Shown here: one piece after another, positions 47,265 through 56,196 of the stretch | Numbering within the stretch: position 1 is the first letter of the stretch | Layout of the letters: the number at the start of each line of letters is the position of its first letter | Source of the DNA: Actinokineospora auranticolor | Lineage (GTDB): Bacteria > Actinomycetota > Actinomycetes > Mycobacteriales > Pseudonocardiaceae | DNA length: 64,000 bases | Direction: 5' to 3' | Assembly (NCBI RefSeq): GCF_002934265.1 | Contig: NZ_PTIX01000012.1 | Span: 163,798-227,797 of the forward strand | Made by a program: the position numbers and the translations under genes | The notes under the pieces: generated by a model | Told to the model about the DNA's origin: nothing | What the model saw: the letters and a program-made list of their open reading frames with translations, nothing else | Databases searched by the model: none

Positions 47265-47627
47265 CTACCCCTGCCCGGGGGCGCTCTTGGCGACGTGTTC
47301 GCGCAGGGCGATCGGCGCGCCCGCCAGGTCCTCCTCGTTGCAGAGCAGCTTCACGTCGTAGTACGGCCGGTTCTCACCGTCGTCGTAGTCGAGGTGGATG
47401 GCGATGACGTCCACCGGCTCACCCAGCCACTCCTGCGTTCGGCGCAGCCACGACGCGGCCCGCTCCAACGCGGTGGGCAGGTCGTCGTCGCGGAACTCGA
47501 CGGGGCGGTACGGCACGCCCTGGACCTGGTCCCCGGCGTGGGCCGGTCGGGGTAGGTCGACGGAGACCCCGGCTTCGTCGAGGTGGAGTGCGATGGACTC
47601 GGTGTTGTCACTGGCGAGCTCGCTCAC
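47265..47627 (-). CDS. hypothetical protein, 120 aa
   Basis: Acidic soluble protein, not recognised. Contains VQGVPYRPVEFRDDDLPTAL and IAIHLDYDDGENRPYYDVKL. Start at GTG 47627 is uncertain; GTG 47657 is also possible. The stop lies 21 bases from the Cof gene's stop on the opposite strand. Likely conserved among actinobacteria judging from codon quality, but no role can be given. Confidence 0.55.
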   Translation of the reverse strand: MSELASDNTESIALHLDEAGVSVDLPRPAHAGDQVQGVPYRPVEFRDDDLPTALERAASWLRRTQEWLGEPVDVIAIHLDYDDGENRPYYDVKLLCNEEDLAGAPIALREHVAKSAPGQG

Positions 47628-47882
47628 CTTCCCAGCGTCTCCCAGCGGGTGGACCACCGCAACCCCCGCCTGGGCCGCGCCATGCGGGTGCGGGGTCGAT
47701 CAGGTGTGTGGTTGACTGTATCCGGTCGTGAATTTTCTTGAGTACGTGTTAGATCACGCTCGCGAGAGATCGTTGCGGGCGCGCGGGTTTCCTCCAGGTC
47801 AAGCCGGAGAAGTCGCCGTCTGAAACCGACCAGGGTGTGCGCGCCCGCGCAGGCCCAAGCGGTACCTGTTGAGGAGATAGAC

Positions 47883-48086
47883 GTGGCACAGGGCACAGTC
47901 AAGTGGTTCAACTCCGAAAAGGGCTACGGGTTCATCAGCCCCGACGACGGCGGCGCCGACGTCTTCGTGCACTACTCGGAGATCCAGGGCAACGGGTTCA
48001 AGAGCCTGGAGGAGAACCAGCGCGTGGAGTTCGAGATCGGCCAGGGCCAGAAGGGCCCGCAGGCCACCGGCGTCCGCGCCGTCTGA
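47883..48086 (+). CDS. cspA: cold-shock protein CspA family
   Basis: 67-aa single OB-fold RNA-binding protein. RNP1 KGYGFISP and RNP2 DVFVHYSEI are intact, and the start [14 protein letters not shown] is canonical. GTG at 47883 has GAGGAGAT upstream. The 225-bp gap before it suggests a structured leader of the kind that regulates csp genes, but I cannot assign one. Confidence 0.95.
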   Translation: MAQGTVKWFNSEKGYGFISPDDGGADVFVHYSEIQGNGFKSLEENQRVEFEIGQGQKGPQATGVRAV

Positions 48087-48106
48087 GTTCTAGCGTGAGG
48101 TAAGCC

Positions 48107-48146
48107 GAAACGGCGCCCGGCCCCGCGAGGGACCGGGCGCCGTTTC
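48107..48146 (+). terminator. terminator after cspA
   Basis: GAAACGGCGCCCGG (48107-48120) pairs with CCGGGCGCCGTTTC (48133-48146), loop of 12 bases, 20 bases downstream of the stop. Confidence 0.75.
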
Positions 48147-48163
48147 ACGTCTCGGCCACCCGC

Positions 48164-48595
48164 TCACCCCCGGGGGTGAGATACCAGTTGTCCGTTCGAC
48201 CCGGCCCCGGCCTGTGCGCCGGTCTCCAAGGCCGCGACGCGCGCCTCCAACTCGGCGCGGGTGCGCTCCAGCTCACAGCGCAGCAGCGCGATCTCCTCGA
48301 CCGCTGTGCGGGTCTCCTCCTCCAGGTGCCCGACCTCGCTGCTCAGGTGCAGGCAGACCACCCCGAGCACGGCCCCGGCCAGGAAGAAGACCAGGTTGGA
48401 CCCGGTCTGCACGCCCACCAGCCGGGCCAGGCCCTCCGCGCTGCCCGGAAACACGCCGAAGACCACCACGCCGAGCCCGACGAGCAGCCACATGCCCGCG
48501 TACTTCTCGCGCAGCTTGCGGCGGCGCAGCATCTCGAAGACGAACAGCAGCACCAAGCCCGCGACGACGATGCTGAGAATGCGCCATCCAGCCAT
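48164..48595 (-). CDS. DUF2304 membrane protein
   Basis: 143-aa DUF2304 protein: three membrane helices (about 5-20, 34-50, 67-85) with the conserved RRRKLREKYAGMWLLVGLG loop, then a cytoplasmic coiled coil (about 86-130). DUF2304 genes nearly always follow a GT2 polyprenyl-phosphate glycosyltransferase, as here (27 bases downstream of it), and may anchor or regulate it. ATG at 48595. Confidence 0.87.
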   Translation of the reverse strand: MAGWRILSIVVAGLVLLFVFEMLRRRKLREKYAGMWLLVGLGVVVFGVFPGSAEGLARLVGVQTGSNLVFFLAGAVLGVVCLHLSSEVGHLEEETRTAVEEIALLRCELERTRAELEARVAALETGAQAGAGSNGQLVSHPRG

Positions 48596-48622
48596 TGCGA
48601 CCTCCTTATGACCGCGTCGCCG

Positions 48623-49360
48623 TCAGGCGGCGTCGGCCGACTCGACCGAGGGACGGCGGCGCACCAGCGCCAGCAGCAGGGCCAGGCCGGCGCGCGCGAG
48701 GTACACGGCGGCCCGGATCGGGGTCTGGCTCGGCGTACCGCCGCTGCGCTCCCGCATCGCCACCGGGATCTGCCGCACCACCAGCCCGCCGCGGATGGCC
48801 AGCACCAGCGACTCGATGGTGTCACCGAGGTACTCCGCCGGGTAGTACTGGGCGAACATCTTCACCGCGCGCGGACCGGCGGCCTTGAAGCCCGACGTCA
48901 CGTCCGTGAGCTTGGTGCGGGCCAGCCGGGAGATCACGAAGGCCAGTACCACCATGGCCCAGCGGCGCGGGCCACCCGCCTTGTAGTCGCCACGGCCCGC
49001 GAACCGGGCGCCGATGACCACGTCCGCCGAGTCGAGGCCGTCGATGAGCTCGCGCACCTGGTCGGGGTCGTGCTGGCCGTCCGCGTCGACCTGCACGACC
49101 ACGTCGTAGCCGTTGGCCACCGCGTACCGGTAGCCGGTGCGCATGGCGCCGCCGACGCCGAGGTTGACCGCGAGCCGGGCCACGGTGGCACCGGCCTCGC
49201 GGGCGCGCAGCGAGGTGGCGTCGGACGAGCCGTCGTCGACCACGAGCACCCCCGCCTCCGGCAGGGTCTCGCGCACGTGGGTGACGACCGCGGCGACGTT
49301 CTGCTCCTCGTTCAGCGCGGGCAGGACGATCAGGACCCGACGGGTGGCAACCTCAGCCAT
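48623..49360 (-). CDS. GT2 polyprenyl-phosphate (DPM1-like) glycosyltransferase
   Basis: 245-aa enzyme of the dolichyl-phosphate mannose synthase type, probably loading a sugar from a nucleotide donor onto polyprenyl phosphate. LIVLPALNEEQNVAAVV, VVDDGSSDAT, NLGVGGAMRTGYRYA, the DXD-like VDADGQHDPDQV and TSGFKAAGPRAVK are all in place. One C-terminal hydrophobic helix. ATG at 49360. In an envelope-glycan block with DUF2304, DUF6541, a flippase and another GT2. Confidence 0.9.
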   Translation of the reverse strand: MAEVATRRVLIVLPALNEEQNVAAVVTHVRETLPEAGVLVVDDGSSDATSLRAREAGATVARLAVNLGVGGAMRTGYRYAVANGYDVVVQVDADGQHDPDQVRELIDGLDSADVVIGARFAGRGDYKAGGPRRWAMVVLAFVISRLARTKLTDVTSGFKAAGPRAVKMFAQYYPAEYLGDTIESLVLAIRGGLVVRQIPVAMRERSGGTPSQTPIRAAVYLARAGLALLLALVRRRPSVESADAA

Positions 49361-49399
49361 GGGAAAACCTAACCTTGTCGACGCGGTCTAGCTGGTTCG

Positions 49400-51355
49400 T
49401 CACTTGCTGCCCGCGGCTTGGCCGCGCGGTTCCGGCGCACCGGTGGTGCCGGACAGGTCGTAGATCATCGCCTGGTTGTTCTCGAAGACCAACCGGATGC
49501 CCGGCAGGTCGGGCAGGCCGACCAGGCCCGGCGCGCGGGCGCGGCCCGCGCGCACGTAGCCGGAGCCGAGGACCACGTAGCGCACGCCGAGCCTGCTGAC
49601 GGCGGCGCGCACGTCCGGGTCGGTCTCGTACTCGTTGAGCCCGTTGGTCAGCCGGTGCGGGTCGGAGTCGACCTTGCTGCCGTAGAAGGTCCACTCCACC
49701 GGGGTGACCTTGTTCAGCGCGTACATCCAGACCGAGCCGTCCTGCACGTCGTTCATCACGCGCTCGCCGGGCGCGGTGTGCGCGGCGAGCCAGGCGTAGG
49801 CCTCGCGCTCGCCGGAGTTGACCGTGGGGCCGTCGTTGTAGTTGCGGCCGAGCCTGGCCACGTTGCTGTAGATGTACGCGCTGCTCATCAGGGCCATCAC
49901 CAGCACGACGACCGCGGCGGTGCCCGCGGCGACCAGCGGGGTCTTGCGGGAGCGCTCGGCGAAGACGTGCCACTGGGCGACGGCGGCCTCGCTGATCGTC
50001 CAGACGAACTCGCCGACCGCGATGGCGCCCGCGAGCGGCAGCAGCGCGGCGAAGCGCCAGGCGTCGTTGTAGAAGGGGCCGGTGATCATCGCGATCAGCG
50101 GCGACTCCTGGGAGACCGTGATCGCGTACACCCCGGCGAGCAGGATGTAGGACAGCGCGAGCCAGAGGATGCGGCGGTGCCGGAACATCAGCACGAGACC
50201 GATGAACGCGGGCACGCCGAGCCACCACTGCGGCAGCCCGTTGGACGGGGTGAACAGCACGGCCTGGCCGAACGCCTCGGCTGGCGTCGCCTCCGAGGGC
50301 CACTCCGCCGCGGTCACCCCCGCCGCGCTGGACAGCGCCGGGAGCATCTGGAGCACCACGAACACCAGGCTCAACCCACCGGCGACGGCCAGCGGTACCC
50401 AGGCGCGGCGCCAGCGGATCGGTTCGAGCTTGAACACCGCGCACAGCGCGATGACGACCAGGTAGGCGAACAGCACGAACGCGAGGCTGGTGTGCAGGCC
50501 GACCAGACCGGCGGTGGCCAGCGCCAGGGCGAGCGGGCCGCCGAGGCCGCGGGAGATGAACAGCAGCCGCAGCACCGCGAGCACGGCGGGCACCAGCGCG
50601 ACACCGGCCACGTACGGCCACAGCGGGCCGCGCCACAGCGAGTCGTACGGGAAGGCGGAGAACCAGGTGGACACCGCGGCCGCGACGGCGGTGCCGACCG
50701 CGGGCATCCGCCACGCCACACCGAGCGCGGCCACGCCCAGCGGCCAGGCGAGCACGCCCGCGAGCGCGGCCAGGTTGAGCAGGTGGGCCATGTCCAGGCC
50801 CGCCTTGTCCAGCAGCAGGGCCAGCAGGGCGTGGTAGGTGTCCGGGTAGAAGTAGTTGGTGGCGTCGGCGCTGTTGGCGATGGCGCCGACCGTCGACGGG
50901 GTCGCGTTGGCGTGCTCGGCGATCCAGCGGACCAGGTTGCCGTGGAAGCCCGCGTCCCAGTCCTGCTGGACGTAGCCGAGGTCCTTGACCCCGCGCAGGA
51001 AGACGGTGAAGCCGACGGCCAAGCCCGCCAGCACGCCGACCGCGATGACGCCGTGGCCGCCGGGGCTGAGCTTGCGGGGCGCGAACCGCGGGTCGTCCGC
51101 GTCGGTCTCCGGACCGCGGCGGGCGACCAGCCACGCGGCGACCCCGCCGACCGCGGCGAGCGCGAGGAACCAGAGCGAGACGTTGAACAGCGTCCAGGAG
51201 AGGCCGAGCTTGCCGAACAGCGTCACGCCCATCGCGACGCCGCCGAAGGTCAGCGCGGGCGCGATGGCTGCGAGCGTCCACCCCCGCAACCGGATGGCGG
51301 CACCCACGACGAGACCGGGCAGCCAGAAAGCGAGCAGAACGACAAGAACACTCAT
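49400..51355 (-). CDS. DUF6541 polytopic membrane protein (GT-C-like)
   Basis: 651-aa protein with about 12-14 membrane helices and a C-terminal extracytoplasmic domain (about 500-640), typical of DUF6541 and GT-C-like glycosyltransferases. Residues after TM3 include DLGYVQQDWDAGFHGNLVRW, where the Asp/His could serve the active site, and ATNYFYPDTYHALLAL. By context with a polyprenyl-phosphate-sugar synthase it is a candidate transferase that uses the lipid-linked sugar. ATG at 51355. Confidence 0.75.
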   Translation of the reverse strand: MSVLVVLLAFWLPGLVVGAAIRLRGWTLAAIAPALTFGGVAMGVTLFGKLGLSWTLFNVSLWFLALAAVGGVAAWLVARRGPETDADDPRFAPRKLSPGGHGVIAVGVLAGLAVGFTVFLRGVKDLGYVQQDWDAGFHGNLVRWIAEHANATPSTVGAIANSADATNYFYPDTYHALLALLLDKAGLDMAHLLNLAALAGVLAWPLGVAALGVAWRMPAVGTAVAAAVSTWFSAFPYDSLWRGPLWPYVAGVALVPAVLAVLRLLFISRGLGGPLALALATAGLVGLHTSLAFVLFAYLVVIALCAVFKLEPIRWRRAWVPLAVAGGLSLVFVVLQMLPALSSAAGVTAAEWPSEATPAEAFGQAVLFTPSNGLPQWWLGVPAFIGLVLMFRHRRILWLALSYILLAGVYAITVSQESPLIAMITGPFYNDAWRFAALLPLAGAIAVGEFVWTISEAAVAQWHVFAERSRKTPLVAAGTAAVVVLVMALMSSAYIYSNVARLGRNYNDGPTVNSGEREAYAWLAAHTAPGERVMNDVQDGSVWMYALNKVTPVEWTFYGSKVDSDPHRLTNGLNEYETDPDVRAAVSRLGVRYVVLGSGYVRAGRARAPGLVGLPDLPGIRLVFENNQAMIYDLSGTTGAPEPRGQAAGSK

Positions 51356-51481
51356 CCGCTAGGTACCCACAGTCATCCGATAGCCGATGTCCGATTGCCG
51401 ATGATGGCTTGTTCGCGCCTCCAGACGGCCCCTACCAGGCCCGGCACGGCCAACACCATAGCGCGGGACGAGTGCCCCGAA

Positions 51482-52798
51482 TCAGGCGGGCATCCGCTCG
51501 ACCACCGAGGGTTCCGACCTCGCTACCAGCACCGCCGCGACGAGCACGCCCAACGTCGGTCCGACGACCAGACCCAGGACCGCCCGCGCGACGTGGTCGC
51601 CGGGACCCACCACGAGCACCACGGCGGAGGTGACCGACACCACGGCCCAGGCGAGCAGCACCGCGCCCGGGCGGACCCGCGCGACGAGCACCGCCGCGAG
51701 CAGCTGCACGACCGCGATCAGCACCGACGACCACACCAGACCGGCCACGACCCAGCCCGCCACGTCGTACTTGGCGCCGAGCATGAACCGCACGGCCCAC
51801 GGCCCGATCAGGAGTCCGACCACCGCGCCGAGCCCCGCGAGCCCGACCGCGCCGAGCGTCCCGACGGCGAGGACCTTGCGGAGCCTGCGCAGCCCCTCCG
51901 GGGTCGACGACATGCGCACGACCACCGGCACGGCGAGCGCCTGGACGGCGGCGAAGAGCAGCAGCGGGATCCGCGCGACGGCCAGCGCGGCGTAGAGCGA
52001 ACCGAGCCGGTCGGGGTCGCCGCCGGGGGCGAGCAGACCCACCATCGCCGGGTAGCCGGTGACCACGCTGGCGGTGAGCGCGGCGGAGGAGAAGAGCATC
52101 AGCATCCGCCGCACGACCGCGCCGGACGGGTCGCCGGGCAGGTGCCGGTCGACGCGCGCGCCCGCGCGGCGGCCGAACAGCAGCCAGGCGAACGAACCGA
52201 CACCGGCGGCGACGGCCAGGGTCAGGGTGCTGTGCAGGGCGGCGACGACCAGCGCCACCATGACCACCGGGCGGACCGCGGCCTCGACGATGATCAGCCC
52301 GGCGTACGGGTCGACCTGGTTGTCGCCGACGAGCAGACCGCGCACGGCGAACTGCACGGCGAAGGCGAGACCGCCGACGAGCACCACCGCGCCGAGCCAG
52401 TAGTCGTCGCCGAAGAGGCGGGTGTTGACCCCGGGGACGAGCGTGACCGCGCCCGCCACACCGACCGCGACCAGGCCGACGACCAGCGCGGTCACCGCGT
52501 TCGACCCGAGCTTGCCGCCGTGGGTCTTGGCGACGGCGGACTGGCGGGACAGCTCCTGCTCCAGCGGGGACAGTGCGCTGCCGAGGCCGAAGAGCAGGCC
52601 CCAGAAGGTCATGAAGACGACGTAGTCGGGCTTGTCGAGCAGCCTGCCGGTGAGGATGACGACCGCGTAGCCGAGCGCGGACCCGGCGAGGATCGCCAAG
52701 GTCACCCGGCCGACGGACCGGCCCCCGACCCCCGTCCCGCCGGGTGCGTCCGGTTCGGCCACGGTCGGCTCGGTGCCGGTCACGGGTTCGCCGGTCAT
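51482..52798 (-). CDS. polysaccharide flippase-like membrane protein (Wzx/MATE type)
   Basis: 438-aa protein with 12 or more membrane helices in the polysaccharide-export arrangement: VTLAILAGSALGYAVVILTG at the start, then SALSPLEQELSRQSA, and a repeated two-bundle layout. Likely flips a lipid-linked glycan precursor made by the neighbouring transferases. ATG at 52798 overlaps the stop of the GT2 gene (ATGA), so both are translated together. Confidence 0.8.
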   Translation of the reverse strand: MTGEPVTGTEPTVAEPDAPGGTGVGGRSVGRVTLAILAGSALGYAVVILTGRLLDKPDYVVFMTFWGLLFGLGSALSPLEQELSRQSAVAKTHGGKLGSNAVTALVVGLVAVGVAGAVTLVPGVNTRLFGDDYWLGAVVLVGGLAFAVQFAVRGLLVGDNQVDPYAGLIIVEAAVRPVVMVALVVAALHSTLTLAVAAGVGSFAWLLFGRRAGARVDRHLPGDPSGAVVRRMLMLFSSAALTASVVTGYPAMVGLLAPGGDPDRLGSLYAALAVARIPLLLFAAVQALAVPVVVRMSSTPEGLRRLRKVLAVGTLGAVGLAGLGAVVGLLIGPWAVRFMLGAKYDVAGWVVAGLVWSSVLIAVVQLLAAVLVARVRPGAVLLAWAVVSVTSAVVLVVGPGDHVARAVLGLVVGPTLGVLVAAVLVARSEPSVVERMPA

Positions 52799-53814
52799 TT
52801 GCGCAGCTTGGCGCGCAGGGCGAGGACGAGGCCGCGCAGCACACCGAGGCCGAAACCGCCCGCGAAGAGCGGCAGCAGCGTGCCGACCGCGCGCGCCTCA
52901 CCCGGGGTGGCGCCGCAGCGGCGGACCACGGCACCGGCGGCGGCGGAACCGACCGCGCCGACCGCGACGGTCTTGACGGGGTGCTTGACCAGCATGACCG
53001 CGGTGACCGCGCCGACGCCGAGCGCGCCGAAGAGCGCGGTGCGGGCCGGGCCCGCGGAGGTCAGGTAGCTGTCCACGTAGGTGGTGCCGCGGTAGTAGGA
53101 CTGCGCGACGAACTTCCGGAGCGTGTCGCGGCCGTTGTAGACCGCGGCGAACCCGGGGGCGAGGTGGATGCGCTCGCGCTCGATGATCCAGCGCAGCACC
53201 TTGGTGTCGTCGCTGGCCAGCGTGACGTCGTCGTAGAGCGAGTCGAACGCCTCGACCGAACCCGCGAGCAGGTCGCGCGGGGCGGCGAAGAAGCCGGTGC
53301 CCTTGGGGTAGAGGTCGAACTCGTCCGGGCCGAAGGAGGTCAGCTTCGGGTCGGCGAAGTAGCGCCGCCACGGGACCTTGACCAGACCGGCGAGGAAGCC
53401 CGCGTACGGGTTGCCCTGGGAGGCGACCTCGATGTGCCCGTTCCACACCCGCCGCTCGGGGTGCTCGGTGACCTGCTCGCGCAGGAAGCCCAGCGCGCCG
53501 GGCTCGACGATGACGCGGCTGTCGAGGAGCAGGACGAACTCACCGGTCGCCTTCGCCAACCCGGCCTTGCGCGCCTCGAACCGCCCCGCGTTGACCTGGC
53601 TCACAACGGTGATGTCGTAGCGGTCGGTCAACTCGGCCAGCCGGGCGCCGGTGGCGTCGGTGCTGCCGTCGTCGACGACGACGACCTGGGCGGCCCACCG
53701 GCCGCGCGCCAACGACTCCATCAGCGCGTCGATACAGCGGGAGATCCAGTTCTCCTCGTTGTACACCGGGATGACGACGCTCAACGTGGGCGCGGTGGTC
53801 ACGCCGGTGACCAT
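52795..53814 (-). CDS. GT2 glycosyltransferase with C-terminal membrane segment
   Basis: 339-aa family 2 transferase: LSVVIPVYNEENWISRCIDA, VVVDDGSTDATGARL, NAGRFEARKAGLAKATGEFV, a DSR variant of the metal motif (LLLDSRV) and YDDVTLASDDTKVLRWI. The last 90 residues hold two to three hydrophobic helices. ATG at 53814 is at the domain edge; open frame further up is low quality. First gene of the DUF2304/GT2/flippase block. Confidence 0.85.
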   Translation of the reverse strand: MVTGVTTAPTLSVVIPVYNEENWISRCIDALMESLARGRWAAQVVVVDDGSTDATGARLAELTDRYDITVVSQVNAGRFEARKAGLAKATGEFVLLLDSRVIVEPGALGFLREQVTEHPERRVWNGHIEVASQGNPYAGFLAGLVKVPWRRYFADPKLTSFGPDEFDLYPKGTGFFAAPRDLLAGSVEAFDSLYDDVTLASDDTKVLRWIIERERIHLAPGFAAVYNGRDTLRKFVAQSYYRGTTYVDSYLTSAGPARTALFGALGVGAVTAVMLVKHPVKTVAVGAVGSAAAGAVVRRCGATPGEARAVGTLLPLFAGGFGLGVLRGLVLALRAKLRK

Positions 53815-53941
53815 ACCGGGGCCCCGCCGCGGCCCTGCTCGGTGTCGCGGGCAAGGCCGCCCCCGCGCTTGGTGATCATCGGCGGCGGTCATGCTTGGCG
53901 GTGCGGGGAGCGGACATTCGGCTGGGAGCGAGGACAAGCCC

Positions 53942-55132
53942 GTGCGCAAGGTGATCATGGTGGGTGGCGGCATCGTCGGGCTGGCGGCCGCGCGGGCGCT
54001 GGCCGGGCGGGGCTGGGCGGTGACGGTCCTGGAGAAGGAGGACCGGTGGGGCGCGCACCAGACCGGCCACAACTCCAACGTCGTGCACGCCGGGCTGTAC
54101 TACAAGCCGGGATCGCTTAAGGCGGCGATGTCGGTCGCGGGCAACCGGTCGATGGTGGAGTTCGCGCGGGCCAACGGGGTGCCGGTCGAGGTCTGCGGCA
54201 AGCTCGTGGTCGCCACCGCCGAGTCCGAACTGCCCGCGCTGCGCGTGCTCGCCGAGCGCGCGGAGGCCAACGGCGTACCCGCGAAGCTGATCACGCCGGA
54301 GGAGGCCCGCGAGTACGAACCCGAGGTCGCCGCGGTCGCCGCCCTGCGGGTGGAGAGCACCGGCATCATCGACTTCCCGGCGGTCTGCGCGGCCATGGTG
54401 CGCGAACTGACCGAGGCGGGCGCCGACCTGCGCCTGTCCACCCCGGCCCTGGGCATCCGCGCCGGTTCGGGGGGTGGGGTGGAGGTCGCGACCGGCACGT
54501 CGGTGCTGCGCGCCGACGCCCTGGTCAACTGCGCGGGCCTGCACAGCGACCGGGTGGCCCGCATGGCGGGCCTCACCCCGAGCGCCCGCATCGTCCCCTT
54601 CCGCGGCGAGTACTACGAACTGCGCCCCGACCGCTCCCACCTGGTCCGCGGCCTGATCTACCCGGTACCGGACCCCACCCTGCCCTTCCTGGGCGTCCAC
54701 CTGACCCGGATGCTCGACGGCAGCGTCCACGCGGGCCCCAACGCGGTACTCGCCCTGCGCCGAGAGGGCTACCGCTGGCGCGACCTCTCCCCCGCGGACC
54801 TGCTCGACACGGCCCGCTTCCCCGGCACCTGGCGGCTGGCCCGCAAGTACGCCTTCCCGGTCGGCTACGACGAGGTCCGCCGCTCCCTGTCGAAGGCCCG
54901 CTTCGCCGCCAGCCTCGCCCGCCTGGTCCCCGCCGTCACGGCGGACGACCTGGTCCGCAGCGGCGCGGGCGTACGAGCCCAGGCCCTGCTGCCCACCGGC
55001 GCCCTGGTGGACGACTTCCTGATCGAGTCGACCCGAAACCAGATCCACGTCCTCAACGCCCCTTCGCCTGCCGCGACCAGCGCCTTGGAGATCGGCGCCC
55101 ACATCGCCGCCAGACTCGTCGAGGTCAGCTAG
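53942..55132 (+). CDS. lhgO: L-2-hydroxyglutarate oxidase (LhgO)-like FAD enzyme
   Basis: 396-aa DAO-family flavoenzyme. FAD motif VMVGGGIVGLAA-like (residues 5-16), EKEDRWGAHQTGHNSNVVHA, KPGSLKAA, NCAGLHSDRVA, PFRGEYYEL and the C-terminal GAGVRAQ with a substrate-binding DFLIE. These match LhgO, which oxidises L-2-hydroxyglutarate to 2-oxoglutarate with membrane quinone as acceptor. GTG at 53942 has GAGGA upstream. Monocistronic, divergent from the GT2 gene. Confidence 0.88.
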   Translation: MRKVIMVGGGIVGLAAARALAGRGWAVTVLEKEDRWGAHQTGHNSNVVHAGLYYKPGSLKAAMSVAGNRSMVEFARANGVPVEVCGKLVVATAESELPALRVLAERAEANGVPAKLITPEEAREYEPEVAAVAALRVESTGIIDFPAVCAAMVRELTEAGADLRLSTPALGIRAGSGGGVEVATGTSVLRADALVNCAGLHSDRVARMAGLTPSARIVPFRGEYYELRPDRSHLVRGLIYPVPDPTLPFLGVHLTRMLDGSVHAGPNAVLALRREGYRWRDLSPADLLDTARFPGTWRLARKYAFPVGYDEVRRSLSKARFAASLARLVPAVTADDLVRSGAGVRAQALLPTGALVDDFLIESTRNQIHVLNAPSPAATSALEIGAHIAARLVEVS

Positions 55133-55616
55133 CCCGCCCTCTCACCCACACAGATGAAATCCATCCACAACCCGCGCCTAGCACCGCATTTCCGCAGGTC
55201 GCACTTGTCCACATACCCCCGAACCATCCACAACTCCTTCGCCCCAACCGAACAACCCCCTCCCCGCACTAAACTGGAGCAGGGTCGCCCCCCCAGAGGT
55301 GGGTGGGGGCTGCCCTGGGGTCGGGGCGGTGGCTTGCCGCGATTGGTTGTGCCGCAACGGATTCGTTGGCAGCCCAAGACATTCGGTCGCCTCGGCCGCC
55401 AGAGGGTCGAGGCGATGCGGGGTGCGAGGTCGGTCGGCTAGGAGCCTCAAGAACCACGCACGGGAACAGCACAGACGGGCGGTTGGAACTGGCCGCTGCG
55501 CAGCCACGCGTCCCTGACCGTGCGCCGCAGAACACGCACACGTCGCACGACCAGGTTGCGGTCGATCAAGCCGGCGCGATCGAGGCGCCGCTGGCAGCTC
55601 CGTCCTGCTCCTCACC

Positions 55617-55802
55617 GTGCCCAAAGCCTCGACCGCCCTGGGCACCATCGCCCGCGCTCTCGCCGAGGCGGCACGCGGCAGCAAGGCACTGCTCGCCGCT
55701 CAACCCCACGCCGCCTCGGCCAGGTCCACCGGCACGGACACGGCAGGCGCGGTCGCGCCACCGGTGGCCGACGTCGCCACCGGTGGGCAGGTGACCCGGT
55801 GA
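55617..55802 (+). CDS. possible small gene, 61 aa
   Basis: Begins with GTG at 55617 (PKASTALGTIARALAEAARG), Ala-rich, ending GGQVTR. It overlaps the next start by GTGA, the usual sign of translational coupling, but there is no recognised family and no clear ribosome binding site. Might be a remnant of an integrated element. Confidence 0.3.
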   Translation: MPKASTALGTIARALAEAARGSKALLAAQPHAASARSTGTDTAGAVAPPVADVATGGQVTR

Positions 55803-55980
55803 GCACCCGGACCACGATGAACGCCGCCGAGTGCGAGTTCGACCGGGACCTGCTGTGCGCGGAGGACCCAGCGCGCGATCAAGCTCCGCTGGCCTCTGGT
55901 CGCCCTGACCGTGCTCATTCTCGCGGCTACGACCTACCTGATCACCCTTAACCCGGACAAATGCCATCCCCCGTTGCGAC
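55799..55980 (+). pseudogene. frameshifted small membrane protein
   Basis: From GTG 55799 the frame reads MNAAECEFDRDLLCAEDPAR (after a short start), then degenerates. Shifting frame near 55873 restores IKLRWPLVALTVLILAATTY and a Lys/Pro tail ending PLRQLS, a plausible soluble N-terminus plus one membrane helix. So this looks like one small gene broken by a frameshift. Family not recognised; small transmembrane genes of this type are common in actinobacterial integrative elements. Confidence 0.4.
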
Positions 55981-56152
55981 AGCTCTCATGATGCTGGTAG
56001 CAGCACCGATCGCTGCACTCCAACTCGACCGCCGACGGTCCCGTGAGAGCCAGCCGGACCAGGACTAGCTGCCCAAGACCGCGTCAGCGGGTCGACTGCC
56101 AGCGCGATCGAGCCGTCGCTGCCTGGTTGTTGCGGCGGTGGCCACAACGCGA

Positions 56153-56182
56153 CCGCCCCGACCACCGGGGTGGTCGGGGCGG
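56153..56182 (-). terminator. terminator after serS
   Basis: CCGCCCCGACCACC (56153-56166) pairs with GGTGGTCGGGGCGG (56169-56182), 15 bases beyond the serS stop. Confidence 0.75.
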
Positions 56183-56196
56183 ATGAAGAGCGGAAC

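Larger units (their letters stand above)
55133..56152. other. ~1-kb region of degraded or gene-poor DNA
   Basis: Contains only short open frames. 55140-55300 is C-rich with repeated CCACAAC/GTCCACA motifs; 55300-55600 has no good frame; 55617-56070 holds fragments that look like small genes of a lost element (listed separately). Confidence 0.5.

Noticed and set aside
47658..47882. Riboswitch or structured RNA leader upstream of cspA
   Set aside because: A leader is plausible from gap length, but no conserved motif could be recognised by eye.
49418..53068. Very long open frame (+ strand, about 1,200 codons)
   Set aside because: It runs antisense to DUF6541, the flippase and the GT2 gene; His/Asp/Gln/Arg-rich composition is typical of a GC-rich shadow frame.
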